64,000 bases of DNA. Source: Armigeres subalbatus. Taxonomy: Eukaryota > Arthropoda > Insecta > Diptera > Culicidae. Of the stretch, positions 1 to 10,790 are shown one piece after another. The stretch's first letter is position 1; each line of letters begins with the position of its first letter. The notes beneath the pieces were generated by a model. The model ran no database searches. It was not told the origin of the DNA and saw only the letters and a program-made list of their open reading frames with translations. Position numbers and translations under genes: made by a program. Where the stretch lies: positions 232,440,371 through 232,504,370 of the forward strand of contig NC_085140.1 of NCBI RefSeq assembly GCF_024139115.2, given 5' to 3'.

Positions 1-1107
1 CGGTAGGGTAGCGCGTGAGCTGCTTCGGCAGGGAGTGAGTGATCTGGTTGTGCTGAGGCAGGAGTGTCATAGCGTGTCGCCGCTATTGTCACCTCGAAGC
101 GCAGCAGAAGTCTGAGTATGGACTGCACATGCTGAGGTGGGAGTCGAGGTATCCCATCGACACCTCGAGGCATTGCAGTGGAGTGTTAGAGTGAGCACCC
201 GAAAAAGGGTCACATGGAGCGAATGGTCTTTGGAGAAGCTGCTTCAGCGGCAGGGTAGCAGTGGGTTGTACCCACACACCTACAGTTGTGCACATGTGGT
301 GCATGGGGAGTGTCCCTGCTTCGGCAGGGTAGCGTGTGGTCTGCTTCGGCAGTGGTGTGATTGATCTGCTCGTGCTGAGGCAGGAGTGTCGTAGCGTAAT
401 ATCTGTAGGCCCAGGCAGTTACCGCTATCGACACCTCGAAGCGCAGCAGAAGTCTGAGTATGGACTGCACATGCTGAGGTAGGAGTCGAGGTACCTTCTC
501 GACACCTCGAGGCATGGCAGTGGAGTGTTAGAGTGAGCACCCGAAAAGGGTCACATGGAGCGAATGGTCTTTGGAGAAGCTGCTTCGGCGGCAGGGTAGC
601 AGTGGGTTGTACCCACACCTACAGTTGTGCACATGTGGTGCATGGGGAGTGTCCCTGCTTCGGCAGGGTAGCGTGTGGTCTGCTTCGGCAGTGGTGTGAT
701 TGATCTGCTCGTGCTGAGGCAGGAGTGTCGTAGCGCAATATCTGTAGGCCCAGGCAGTTACCGCTATTGACACCTCGAGGCATGGCAGCGGAGCGTCCGG
801 GAGAGCATCCAAGTAAGACTCAAATGGAGTGAATGGTGTGCGAGCACCCAAGTCAGTCTCGCGTGGGACGAGTGCCTGTGTAAGCGATAATGAGCGAGTA
901 CGCTTAGTACTGCCGTCCCCCCAGAAGTAGTACTGCGAGTTAGTTCCTGGGGGAAACGATGGTGGAGCCCAAGGGAGTTTAGTCGGTATTACCGGTATGG
1001 TCGAGTCCGACACTCCAGTACACTTCCGTGTGGTAGTTTGGCAACTACAATGCACGTGTACTGGGTTAGTGTGTAAATGCATTCTCCCTTGTAAAAAAAA
1101 AAAAAAA
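1..1107 (+). mobile_element. 3' part of a poly(A)-tailed non-autonomous retroelement with internal tandem repeats
   Basis: The sequence runs in from outside the window and ends in a 15-A tail at 1093-1107. Its last 100 bases and internal modules recur in reverse orientation at 51553-52813, where both ends are visible and a 15-bp target duplication marks a target-primed insertion. Here it sits inside a Jockey ORF1 read on the opposite strand. Internal modules repeat in tandem (units 91-432 and 433-771). Frames are open by chance in places, but no reverse transcriptase or gag motif was seen, so it was probably moved by another LINE's enzymes. The 5' end and the left target duplication lie outside the window. 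Confidence 0.75.
91..771 (+). repeat. Two tandem units of about 340 bp
   Basis: The motif ACCTCGAAGCGCAGCAG starts at 91 and 433, and a variant ACCTCGAGG starts at 772, giving units of 342 and 339 bp. The units differ by a few substitutions and small indels. Each carries inverted pieces such as CCTGCTTCGGCAGG and the CACCTCGAGGCAT motif. The copy at 51.6-52.8 kb has the same modules in different number and spacing, so the array length varies between copies. Confidence 0.8.
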
Positions 1108-2292
1108 GCCGCTTGTCGGGTGGCGAGCTGCGCGAAAATCGGCATCAGTTGCTCCGGAGTGTACAGCGGGGCAGATTCTTCCGGTGGGACGGCTTCGTTC
1201 TCCGACTGCCGACGGAACCCAGGAGGAGGAAGCGGGGGCCATTCGCTGGTGGATGGTGCCGACGATGCTGGAGCTTGGACCGATGCAGCTGCCGCTGCCA
1301 GTCGCTTGTGCGGCTGTAGCGGTGGGAGTATTGGAATCACACGACGGGGAGCCGGGATAGCTGGAAAGTTCACCTCGTTGATTACAGGAACACGGTTCTT
1401 CTTCGGAATGGTCCTGGTGGAAGCCTTCTTCCGGATTTCCAGGAACTCGGCTCGCTTTAGGCAGCCCTTTGTGGTGGCCCGATGTTTGTCGCCACAGTTG
1501 GCGCACTTGGGATCGGCCACCTCCATTTTGTCGCACTCGTCAGTCGGATGGGGTTCGCCACACTTGTTGCAGCGCGGCTTCATGCGGCAGTTCCTGGTGC
1601 CGTGCCCGAAATTGAAGCAGTTGGTGCATTGCGTGACATCGCGGTGCACTGGCCGATATCGCTCCCAGTCAACGACGGTGTAATTTATAACGCCAACCAG
1701 CTTCAGGTCCTTCCAGGTAGTGGAGCCGTGCTCCAGATGGATCAGGTAAAGCTGGTTGCGATATTTCCTCGCCTTGTCGAGCGATCTTGTGGACGGCTAC
1801 TGGCTTCAGTCCGCAACTTTCAAGCTCTGCTTGGAGCTCTTCCTCCTTCATGTCGTGAAGTCCTCGCAGCAAAGCCTTGAGCGGCTTCGTGCCGGGGTGG
1901 TCATGAGTGTAGTACTCATATTTGTGGACCTCGAGGAACTCCACGACGGATTGATGATGGTCCCTGTTGGCCGGCATCACTTTCACGCCCTCGCTGCAGA
2001 GCCGAAAAGTACATTTCAGCCCCTTAGCGATCAGCTGGCGAATTTTTGGGCGTAAATCCGGCGGATCGCCCTTCACAAACACGGGCGGGCACTTCTCCTT
2101 CCGCTCCGGTTGCACCTGCGGCAGCTGCGATTGCTGCTTCTTCCTCTTTTTCGGCGGATTGCCGGCGTCATCAAGCGGCAACGGCGAGAACACGTTGCTC
2201 TGCAAAAGCTGCTTGGAGGGGTTACCCGCGCCTCCAAGAGCAGTGCGCTTGGGCACTTTTCCAGCGACCGAATCGGCAACCGAGTCTCCCAT
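1108..2292 (-). pseudogene. Jockey-type ORF1 (gag-like nucleic-acid-binding protein), frameshifted and truncated
   Basis: ORF1 proteins of this clade bind the element RNA and accompany it to the nucleus. The likely start is the ATG at 2292 (MGDSVADSV). A longer frame reaches 2499, but its extra N-terminus is hydrophobic and probably 5'UTR. In order: a lysine-rich N-terminal segment (NPPKKRKKQQSQ), an RRM-like middle (KGLKCTFRL, HDHPGTKPLKALLRGL), then a frame change at about 1770-1780. The second frame carries three CCHC knuckles: CTNCFNFGHGTRNC, CNKCGEPHPTDEC and CANCGDKHRATTKGC. A proline-rich tail (WPPLPPPGFRRQ) and TPEQLMPIFAQLATR follow before the insertion at 1107. The frameshift and insertion make it non-functional. 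Confidence 0.8.
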
Positions 2293-2520
2293 GACGGGTC
2301 CGGGAGAAAATAACGCCAACGCGACAAGCGAAAACGTAAACAGCGAAATAACGAGAAAAAACACTTCGAAAAAATGCGCGAGCAAAAAACACGTCCGTAC
2401 GTGTTGCTGTCTCGAACTGGAATGAGAATAGTGGTCGAAATTTCGGAATGAAACTGAATCACTACTGATTTCACTCAGGGCAAAATCAGCAATGCTCATT
2501 TTGAATATGAATCTGAAACA
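1108..2520 (-). mobile_element. Jockey-clade non-LTR retrotransposon, 5' part, cut by an insertion
   Basis: It is read from about 2520 downwards: a short 5'UTR, then ORF1. The element is interrupted at 1107/1108 by the poly(A)-tailed element occupying 1-1107. ORF2 must lie beyond the left edge if it is present. A second, shorter and more decayed copy of the family is at 41042-44023 on the plus strand, and ORF1 can be aligned between them. The clade call rests on the three zinc knuckles followed by a proline-rich tail in ORF1 and on the sibling copy's endonuclease and RT. Confidence 0.75.
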
Positions 2521-2760
2521 TTTATTTGCCCAGCAGCTGTTCTAGATTCATTTTTTATACCAGTCAACTGTCAAAAACTTAAAACTTCCATAACGCTCAG
2601 TACTGTTTTCTGCAGATTTGAACGGCAACATAATGATTTCATTTAATTGAAAATTTTAAAAACATGTGTTTCCCCCAGCGAGTTCGTTCTATTTTGTTCC
2701 AAATTCAAACTAGAATAGTGATCGAACATTTGAAATGAAACTGAATCACTACTGATTTCA
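2425..2760 (+). repeat. Direct repeat of about 50 bp at 2425-2474 and 2712-2760
   Basis: Both copies share GAATAGTG, TCGAA and then a closely matching GAAATGAAACTGAATCACTA block. The first copy overlaps the 5' end of the Jockey element and the second lies in flanking DNA about 287 bp away. It could be a duplicated LINE 5' end (two promoter-like units) or an independent duplication. Confidence 0.6.
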
Positions 2761-4683
2761 TTCTACATCATTGTTACCCAAATGCCATAGGGAAAATCTG
2801 GCCTAATTTTACAAAAGGACATAGGTAAGTAACAGATCATTTTGGATCTATTCACCATTTTCAAAAGGGCTCACCATAAACAACGTGAGAATATTCATCG
2901 CTAAATGTCGCTCAATATTTCCAACAGATTTCATATTGATTAGATCTGTTTACTATTTTGAGAAGTATTACAGATTCAAAGTGCCACCCCTCCATTTCAG
3001 TTAACATCTTAAATAAAGTCTCAAGGTAAATTTTCGACCAAATTCATGAAAACTTATTGCATCCGTAAAACTTTCCAAAATGGTCTTTTCAACAGATTTA
3101 AGCAGTTAATTGCAATACAAAACTCGACTTTTTCAAATTTTTTACTAAGGTCTGTTGGAAATATTATTTTTTTAATTTAAAGTAATTTTTTAGGTTGTGA
3201 GTTTTTTATGATGAGGGGTTTTTTTCATCCATCATTTTTTTATGAGTTAGCCTTGGAAGATAAACAAAAATTGTGACTGCTACATGAAAAACTTTTTTTG
3301 TTTCATGACTTTTTCACAAATTCTTTGGTACGCTACGGTAAGAGTTGAACCTTGACAATAATATCCGTGGGATGCGCTGACTCTAGCAATACTTTCACGT
3401 TATCTGTAGGCTTTATATTACAGTGGCTAAACGTCCCGGATTATGTGGAACAGTCTACTTGTCTCGCATTGCATGGTGCCCCGGAAACGTTCCGAATTCC
3501 ATGATGAATATGTAAAGCCGTTATTTCTGCAGCTTAGCAAATCCGTTAAAAAAATACGGTTATTTGCTGATTTTAGCAATAAAATGAAAGCTAGGACATG
3601 ATAGAACAATTCAATTGAGACTGCCTTGTTACTATTCATTCGGTAGCTCTGAAGAGGTGATCGCCAGTGTAACCTAATTAATTTGAGACAGAATCTTCCA
3701 AAAAAAACTCAATAATCCACCAGCGGCATCGGTGACTTTCTGGTGTATTATGGAAAAATAGTATTTTTGCCATAACTTTTGAGTCCATAGTCCGATCTAG
3801 CCAATTTTCAATATGAAATGATAAGACAGGATTTCCATTTGAATGCAGCTTGTTGGTTGCAAAAAAAAAATGCTGGACTATTTACGCGCTTTTTGAAGAA
3901 AAAATTGTATTTTGGCCATTACTCATTTTATGCCAACCACTCGAACGCAGACGATTTACGATTATTGCGAAATATTAATTGTTAAAAAAAACCGCACCGG
4001 TACGATTGTGACAGAAAATCGGTTCGATTTTGAAACATTTGAATAATCTAGATCTGAAAGATCTATAAAATGTGAGAAAATTATAAATTTCCATAATCAT
4101 CTGAAGGTAAAAGTTTAGTTCATGACAACGATCGGAAAGATATGAATCAGTTCCAGAATCCGAAATAAATGAGATATCAGAGAATGCCTCAAATCTGGAG
4201 CATTCTTAAATCTGCAAATATCTAACAATCTACTAAATCAGGAAAACTTCTGAAACGTCACCATCTCCATTTTATTGCTTTCAAACAATGATTGTTTAAA
4301 CTGAATACTTTCAAAAGACAACGGAAAAAGGAATACTAAGTAGTTATATCGCTTTTCGAAGAGTTTCCACAACTAGGAGAGCACAAATCGAACAAACGCC
4401 TCATAATACATTACATATTTCATACAAAAATCAGGTAATTTTAATAAAAATTTAGCATACCAAAACGATGAGATCAAAAAATTATTTTACTTCACTGAAC
4501 AATATTATTTAAATTAACAAATTGAAAGCTAAATGCGTTTCTGTTGAAGATACAGAATTGTATTACGTAGTGAGATTTAGTGAAAGAATTTATATGTATA
4601 AAATATTGAGTAGAATTTGAATAGCTTTATTCAGCGGCGCAGCCGAATTTTATTTGTTATATGGAAATTGGAGTTATTAAAAA
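2521..4683. other. AT-rich intergenic or intronic DNA, nothing recognised apart from the second direct-repeat copy
   Basis: Both strands were read. Open frames are short (70 codons or fewer) and without recognisable motifs. Poly(A) and poly(T) runs are scattered. No terminal repeats or RNA gene were recognised. Confidence 0.6.
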
Positions 4684-4876
4684 TTAATTTCGAAATTCCG
4701 CGAAATTCCGTTTAATTTCGTTAAAAGAACGATTTTCCAGTCGAAATTTTTGAAATTTAACGATACGAAACGAAATCAGAAAAACAGATTTCGCCATACT
4801 CAAATTCCGCGGAATTCCGCGGAATTTCGTTTCGAATGCCCTAAAACGAAATTTTTCGAAATACCGCATATGCTTA
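4684..4876. repeat. Degenerate GAAATTCCGCG-type repeat block
   Basis: Variants of GAATTCCGCGGAATTTCG occur several times in both orientations within 190 bp, directly before a truncated LINE. A similar composition (CGCGAAAT, GCCGCGAAATT) appears at 55579-55660 next to a hAT transposase remnant, so this may be terminal DNA of a related transposon. That link is weak. Confidence 0.4.
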
Positions 4877-5998
4877 TTTCGCACTCAGTTCAGCAGCGTT
4901 TTCTCTGACGAAAAGCTTAGCGCCCATGACATCGAAGCCACCACACACAACGTTCCCCAACTTTCTCTCGCCACCTCGCATTTGAGTGTTTCATCAGACA
5001 TAGTCTCGCGCGCGCTTGTAAAACTGAAAAGTTCAGTAGGATGTGGTCCAGATTGTATTCCATCGATTCCATCGTGTTCGTCATCCTTAGCGCTACCTTT
5101 AGCCGCTATTTTCAATACCTCACTATCTACTGGAACGTTTCCGTCGAGTTGGAAGGACTCATATGTTTTCCCAGTGCATAAGAAAGGATGTAAAAGAAAT
5201 GTCGTCAACTACCGAGGTATAGCTGCTTTGAGTGCGATCTCCAAATTATTTGAGATGATCGTACTTGAGAAGCTTGTGCATACATGTGCTCATTATGTAT
5301 CCAAAAACCAACATGGATTCATCGCCAAACGTTCTACCACCACAAATTTATCAATGTTTACATCGTTCGTCACCAGCCAAATGGAAAAAGGTTACCAAGT
5401 TGATGCCATCTACACAGACTTGTCTGCTGCTTTCGACAAAATGAACCACGATTTTGCGCTTGATAAATTTGAAAAACTAGGCTTAAGTAGCATTACTCTC
5501 AACTGGCTTCGATCTTATTTGACTGATCGCAACATGGCTGTCAAAATCGGGGATCATGTTTCGTCGCCGTTTCCGGTTAGTTCAGGTGTCCCTCAAGGTA
5601 GCCATCTCGGACCGTTTTTATTTGTACTTTATATGAACGACGTTAATTTTATCCTAAGCTATTTAACTTTATCGTACGCTGACGACATAAAACTTTTTTA
5701 TGTCATAAGATGCCCAAGCGATGCTACGTTTCTACAGCGGCAACTCGAGATTTTTGCAGCCTGGTGTCAGCTTAATCGGATGGTACTCAATGTCTCTAAA
5801 TGCTCCGTTGTTTCGTTCGGACGGAAGCAAGTTCTATATCAACATGAATATTTTTTATATAATAGTAGCATCAAACGTAAAACGACTGTAAAAAAATTAA
5901 ACATTATGTTAGACTGCAAATTGACTTTTAAACATCATATATCGTATGTTGTGTCCAAAGCCTCATCACAACTAGGGTTAGAGATGTTTATTGCTTAA
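4877..5998 (+). pseudogene. Non-LTR retrotransposon reverse transcriptase domain, 5'-truncated
   Basis: The reverse transcriptase would copy element RNA at the chromosomal target. The open frame starts upstream of any ATG (FSSVFSDEKLSAHDIEATTH) and reaches a stop at 5998. Visible motifs in order: FPSSWKDSYVFPVHKKG, VNYRGIAALSAISKLFE, QHGFIAKRSTTTNL, the first catalytic block YTDLSAAFDKMNHD, SGVPQGSHLGPFLF and the active-site YADD in LSYADDIKLF. The catalytic aspartates are present. Near 5965-5985 a short deletion with a frame change joins LGL directly to DVYCLKALYCS in the next frame. The N-terminal endonuclease is missing. Confidence 0.85.
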
Positions 5999-6000
5999 AA

Positions 6001-6484
6001 GCATTGTACTGTTCATTAGTCCATCCTATATTAGAATATTCTTCAGCAATCTGGGCACCATATTATCAAAATGATACTCATAGAATCGAATCAATTCAGC
6101 GCAAGTTCATCCGCTTTGCTCTCCGATTTCTCAATTGGCAAGATTCCTATAATTTACCAAGATATGAGAACCGTTGCATGTTTATAAACTTGGAAACACT
6201 TAATGCTAGGCGTAATGTTGCAAAAGCCTGTTTTATTGGAGATTTGCTTCAAGGCCATATTGATTGTCCAGATCTGCTAGAAAAGATACGAAACTGCTAG
6301 AAACATACGAAATCGTAATCTTCACTCACACTCATTCTTGTACATTCGTGCTTCTAGAACTAACTACGGAATCAATGAGCCAATCAAAGGCATGTGTCGC
6401 GTGTTTAATAGGTGTTACGAAGTGTTTGATTTTCATGTTCCTCGTATAACTAATAAGAATAGATTTAAGAGTATATTGTGTTAG
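6001..6484 (+). pseudogene. C-terminal domain of the same LINE, two frame pieces
   Basis: It continues the RT protein after the break. The first piece, to 6300, reads ALYCSLVHPILEYSSAIWAP, with the conserved LEYSS..W pattern and IQRKFIRFALRF. After the stop at 6300 the protein continues in another frame from 6299 to 6484 (NLHSHSFLYIRASRTNYGIN, MCRVFNRCYEVFDFHVPR). At least one indel separates the pieces, so this copy could not make a full protein. Confidence 0.75.
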
Positions 6485-6585
6485 ATTTAGAGCATTCCAT
6501 TTATAATGTATGCCGTATAGTATGTCATTGGGGTGCGTATGTTTCACCTGTTGGCAGTTGTTGCTAAATAAATAAATAAATAAAT

Positions 6586-6979
6586 ATTGATTTATTTATG
6601 AAAATTTTGTATTTTTTTCGTGAAACATTTTATTTTTTAAATAAAAAATTCTTCTTTTATAATTGCAATTTTTGCTTTTGAAAGTGATTATTTATTTTTG
6701 TTTTGTGGAAAATTTTTGATTGTTTATGGAACGTTTTTTATTTGTGGAAATTTAATATTTATTTATTGCTCATACCCTGATTTCTTTATTGGCAATTTTC
6801 TATTTTTTTAGGGGGAGTATTTATTTTAGTCATTACAAAATATGCCGTACTATAGTTCAGTTTTATTGTTTCTTTATCAAATAAATTGTAATGCATTGTT
6901 CTTCTTCTTCTTATGTGGCCTTCTTTAGCCAGATTAAAAGTTCAAAACCATACAGCTCAGCCGGTTTCAAACGGATTTT
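6586..6979. other. AT-rich spacer with a possible SINE head scrap
   Basis: The stretch is mostly A/T with no coding motif. At 6901-6930, CTTCTTCTTC is followed by GGCCTTCTTTAGCC, which matches the head of the Feilai-like SINE at 29366. It may be a short fragment of that family. Confidence 0.4.
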
Positions 6980-7310
6980 CAAGCAATCTTTTGGAATCGA
7001 TAATAAAATTCCGAATAACCGTAAAATCATGAAGTTTGACATGTCGTAAGATGAGCTCCAAGATTTAACAAAAAGTAGCCATTTCCCCAACAAACCCAAT
7101 GCTGGAAGTACCCGGAGGGTGGCCAATTCGATCGAAAATCGCCGAACTCTACTCCAGTGTATTTGTTTTGCAAAATCATGAAGTCTGACGTGTCGCAAGA
7201 TGGGTTCCGAGATTGAACAAAAGTGACCACTTCCCCGTCGGAACCAGGCCCTGAAAGTACCCGAAAGGTGGCCATTTCGATCGGAAATCACCGTAATGTA
7301 CTCCATTTTA
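6980..7310. repeat. Tandem repeat, two units of about 149 bp plus a partial
   Basis: AAAATCATGAAGT starts at 7023 and again at 7172. Both are followed by TGAC.TGTCG.AAGATG and end with GAAAGTACCCG or GGAAGTACCCG plus GGTGGCCA. The bases before 7023 look like the end of a third, decayed unit. Minus-strand open frames here come from the repeat and show no protein family. Confidence 0.75.
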
Positions 7311-7432
7311 CACGCAAAGCCAACTGGAGACCATCTCTAGATTTCAAGCGAAAATTGTTGCCTACAATACTCTGAGGGTGTGCAAATGCATGAATCACGA
7401 ATCAAGTGACAAAAGATAAAAAATGTAAATCG

Positions 7433-7887
7433 CGACAACCTTCGCCTGGATTCCCAGGCACTGTGGGGTGCCAGGCAACGTCACTGCGGACATTCTGGCT
7501 AGAACCGGCCACCAAGCCCGGCGTTTCACAACATCGGTTCCCTTGGCTGACGTTAAATCCTGGATTAAAAAGATCGTCAGCCAGGATTGGGAAAACCAAT
7601 GGGCTGCTTGCAGAATTACGCAATTGCGGAAGGTCAAGGTATCCACGGCACCCTGGAATGACATGCCCAGTCTCAAGGCTGAGCAAGTAATATCCAGCCT
7701 CCGCACCGGCCACACCTGATTCTCGCATAATTTCGGCAGAAGGCTCTTTCGTACCGTTTGTGACATCTACAGAGTACAAAACTCAGTAGAACATGAGATC
7801 TTCCGATTTCCAAAGTTTGACATTCCTCTCTCCAGCTACGGAATGACAAGCATACGAGATGCCTTAGCTGATGATACCGCTAGCTAA
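7433..7887 (+). pseudogene. LINE C-terminus: RNase H end plus degenerate zinc knuckle
   Basis: In one frame from 7441: FAWIPRHCGVPGNVTADILA is the typical end of an RNase H domain (H-x-G-x-x-GN-x-x-AD-x-LA). After an in-frame TGA at 7717-7719 the same frame continues HNFGRRLFRTVCDI.RVQNSVEHE.FRFPKF to a stop at 7887. The last part matches the C-x2-C...E-H-x-x-F-x-CP-x-F knuckle of this LINE group, but the second C-P is F-P here, so the knuckle is lost. RNase H would remove the RNA strand during copying. Confidence 0.75.
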
Positions 7888-8677
7888 ATAAGTCCCACCC
7901 ATGCACGTGTGCCAGCCTCCCTGGGGCTGTAAGTCCCCACGCTCCCCATAGTCTCCATGGCTGCGTTTCCTCCCTAACTTCGCCAACATCGTATCCTCAC
8001 CAACCGACCAAGTCCTGTGTAGCAAGAATACGAAAGCTGTCGCTCTTAGAATGACCCAACAAACATTGGAAGCTGAAAAAGCGCTTATTTTGTAGAAAAT
8101 AGGCTTCTAAACTTCGATTGAGATCTAAAACTGCGATCGAGATCTAAACTTCGTCATCGTTTAACTGACGTTCTGATCAGTTTATTGTGGAAATACTCCG
8201 CTTCAAATATTTTTTTGCGAAAGTCCTTCGCTCTGAAAAGTTTTCCCTTCGTCGGTCAGTTTTATGGAACGATGTTATGCGCTATGGTTCGGTTTCCTAT
8301 CTGGCTGAAGCGATTAAACTCCGCAGAACAGCGGGACTCAACAATTGAATTCTTGGACATCCGTACAGCCACAGTTGGCCACCTGGCCAAAGCTTATCGA
8401 TGGAGACTCCCACCGCGGAAGACCGTGATTGATGTCCGTTCTTGTCGACCAGCTTAATCTTATGAACCAACCAAATTTGAAGTTTTTTAAAGTGTATAGT
8501 TATATTTTTTATTGTTAGTTATTATGTATTGTACTAGTTTGCTTGCGGAAGGTCCCTAGGTTGGACCTGAGTGTCGCTACTTTCAGCGCCCACCCTTGCC
8601 AGTTGTTCCCTTAGCGCTTGCAATGTTATGACAAGTGAAGAACTGAAGTATTTTAAAAATTCACAGAAATAAAGAAA
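7888..8677 (+). other. 3' untranslated region of the truncated LINE
   Basis: It lies between the stop at 7887 and the duplication at 8678. A 90-codon frame at 8185-8457 shows no recognisable family. I see no internal insertion with clear ends. Confidence 0.5.
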
Positions 8678-8698
8678 AAAAAATGTAAATCGTAAAAA

Positions 8699-8850
8699 AT
8701 GCGGCAGGCATCAGTGGGCTGGTCACTTAGTGAGAATATCGGAAGAAATAATAGCAAAACAGAGAACCTAATAGCAGCTGGCAACTTCATGGAAGGCCAC
8801 GAACACGCTGGACCTGGGGACCTTAAACGATCAGGGATGGATCTCTACAA
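8699..8850 (+). pseudogene. Possible scrap of an RTE-type LINE C-terminus
   Basis: One frame reads HQWAGHLVRISEE, resembling the RWAGHVARM segment of the RTE elements at 18.7 and 32.3 kb. It is followed by stops. The match is short. Confidence 0.3.
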
Positions 8851-8900
8851 TATGCCAAACATAGGTATATCGACGTTGTAGACAACCAGGTATAGGTATA

Positions 8901-9239
8901 AGATATGGCACTATTGAACTATTTTGTTACTTAGTAAAACCTCGTAGGCATCACTTTTAATAGTTATGATATGACTTTTGCTCAACATTATTTTATAACA
9001 GCTCAATCATGTGCCTGCTCATAAAACATCCATTCTCGTTACATGGTGCTATGAGTCCAACGTTGTAAATCCTAATATAGCCAAAAGAAAAGTAACAATT
9101 TTGTTTCTCTCCCGAAAAGTCCGCCTTGTACTGAGGTGGAACTTGACCTCTCGGATCAATATCGCAAGGCTGAAAGCCTAAAAAGTTAAATTGCATCATT
9201 CCCCATTTTAGGGTGTTTTTAAAGAGGCCGGCACGGGCT
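8901..9239. other. Nothing recognised
   Basis: AT-rich DNA with no motif, terminal repeat or recognisable frame on either strand. Confidence 0.5.
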
Positions 9240-9740
9240 ATCAGTTTCGCCTTTCGCTACGCTACCGGCCAATGTTAATAGCAACGGAAGTACGGTAGCA
9301 TCTTCCTTCGCACCGACATCAGCAGCCGTGGTAGCATTTTCCTCTGATCCATTTGCCAAATGCAGTGGAAAACATTACGACCCAATCCAGGCCAGCGATC
9401 GACCACCGGGGCCCATGCAACAGCACTCCGCTCGTAGGTGGCTGGTGGCTGCGGCGGCCGGAGCCAGATACTCGACGTGTACGAAGCGAAAGACAAGAAC
9501 CTATAATCCAATTTTCAATTTCGAATGTTTCTAAATCACTTCGTCCGAAATGTTTGGGATCTTTGTGGGTACATTTGCGGGAGAGCACGATTTCCAATTC
9601 GTGGTGCGTGGGTAGGATGAAGCTGTTATGATGCTAAATGTTGCCAGACTTACACTTGGTGGTTTTAGTCAAACCGCATTGGCTGTTGTTGGTCCGATTG
9701 TAAACACCAGGCACGTCCGACAAGGTTTCTACTAATATAA
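9240..9740. other. GC-richer uncharacterised island
   Basis: Base composition is clearly less A/T-rich than the flanks. Overlapping open frames of 68-92 codons exist on both strands (for example 9319-9597 minus) with no recognised family, and no repeats shared with other parts of the window. It could be an exon, a cis-regulatory element or a decayed transposon. Confidence 0.35.
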
Positions 9741-10179
9741 TAACAATATCAAATTTTCATACGTTCCCTTTTATACCGCACTAATTTTCCAACAGAGCTG
9801 GCTGAACGTACGGGGGGAGGTATCGCTAGAGATTTCTTGACTTCATCGAATTAGTGAGTAATGGATTAGTAATACTAATAGCTCGGGTAGAACTTTTGCA
9901 TCACAAACTCATATGCCATTCCGAAGATATGATATGTGATAGAAAGACTGCTTTCACATGGAAAGCTGTTTCTTCGTGAATAAATGAATGCTTCTGTATG
10001 CATATTGATACACCATCTTCTTATCCGCAATAATATCTTCTGATCTTATTACTTATACTGCCTCAAGCAGTCATTTCTGTATGGGAAGGTAAAATTAAAT
10101 TTCAAGCTATTTAAAAAAAATCACAGTTTTTTTCTTTTTATTTCACCGTTACAGTGCATACCGTAAATCACCTCATCAG
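9741..10179. other. Nothing recognised
   Basis: AT-rich sequence without terminal repeats, coding motifs or RNA genes that I can identify. Confidence 0.5.
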
Positions 10180-10790
10180 TCTCATTGTTGTCTTCACTCG
10201 AATGATACGCACGATAGCAATTCAGTCTACTTCACAGTCTTCGTGGTAAATACATTCACAATCTTTCCCCTCGATGACATTATGATTAACGGCTCAGCCA
10301 GGATTCGGAACACGCTACGGCACCTGCCTACGAAGGAAAAGATAATACACAAAGGAGATAAAAAACTTTCAACCCAAAGAATTTCCACAGGCCACCACGT
10401 CGTAATTTACATTTCGCGCCTGATTCTCGGTTTCCTGCTCGTTTGCCACCGTGTCGGAATTCTCGACACGGTTTCGGTTCCACTAGTGCCGCCGGTGTGC
10501 GGTGCTTCAAAAATCACATGTGCATAAATCATGTTGATCATCGCATTTTTTGCGCTTCGTTTCCCTCAATGTCGCGCGAGGCTGTGCGGACTCTTGACTC
10601 CCATTGGCTCTTGCTTTCAACGTGTGCCGAGCCAAGCCATCGCAGAACGACTGTAATGAGGATAGCCCTCCTGCCGCCTGTCCAATGGCACGGCGTGACG
10701 GTGTTGTTCTATCTGAAAGCTCACGGACTCGTGGTTTTGCAATTCTTGTATCTTTCTTGCATGTAATCACTTACTAAATAATTTAATGTT
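10180..10790. other. GC-richer uncharacterised island
   Basis: About 600 bp of mixed composition with CCAAT-like pentamers (CCCATTGGCTC at about 10600, TCCAATGGCA at about 10680). Short frames occur on both strands (10443-10766 plus, 10507-10770 minus), none recognised. I see no copies elsewhere in the window. A regulatory region or host exon is possible. Confidence 0.35.

Larger units (their letters stand above)
4877..6585 (+). mobile_element. 5'-truncated non-LTR retrotransposon with a (TAAA)n tail
   Basis: Coding homology starts abruptly at about 4877, in the segment just before the RT domain, and ends in a CTAAATAAATAAATAAATAA tail at 6564-6585. The order is RT domain, C-terminal domain, about 80 bp of 3'UTR, simple-repeat tail. 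No RNase H or zinc knuckle was seen. The clade within the Jockey/CR1/I group is not resolved. The left edge meets the GAAATTCCGCG block, and no target duplication was found. Confidence 0.75.
7418..8692 (+). mobile_element. 5'-truncated LINE with a 15-bp target-site duplication
   Basis: AAAAAATGTAAATCG occurs exactly at 7418-7432 and 8678-8692, enclosing about 1245 bp. The inserted segment has a C-terminal LINE coding region (7433-7887), about 790 bp of 3' untranslated DNA, and an A-rich end (AGAAATAAAG) merging with the duplication. This is the standard signature of target-primed reverse transcription with 5' truncation. RNase H followed by a zinc-knuckle relic suggests an I-like or related clade. 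Confidence 0.85.

Noticed and set aside
997..1683. 228-codon plus-strand frame rich in Cys, Gly and Ser
   Set aside because: Antisense to the Jockey ORF1 zinc-knuckle region and crosses the insertion junction.
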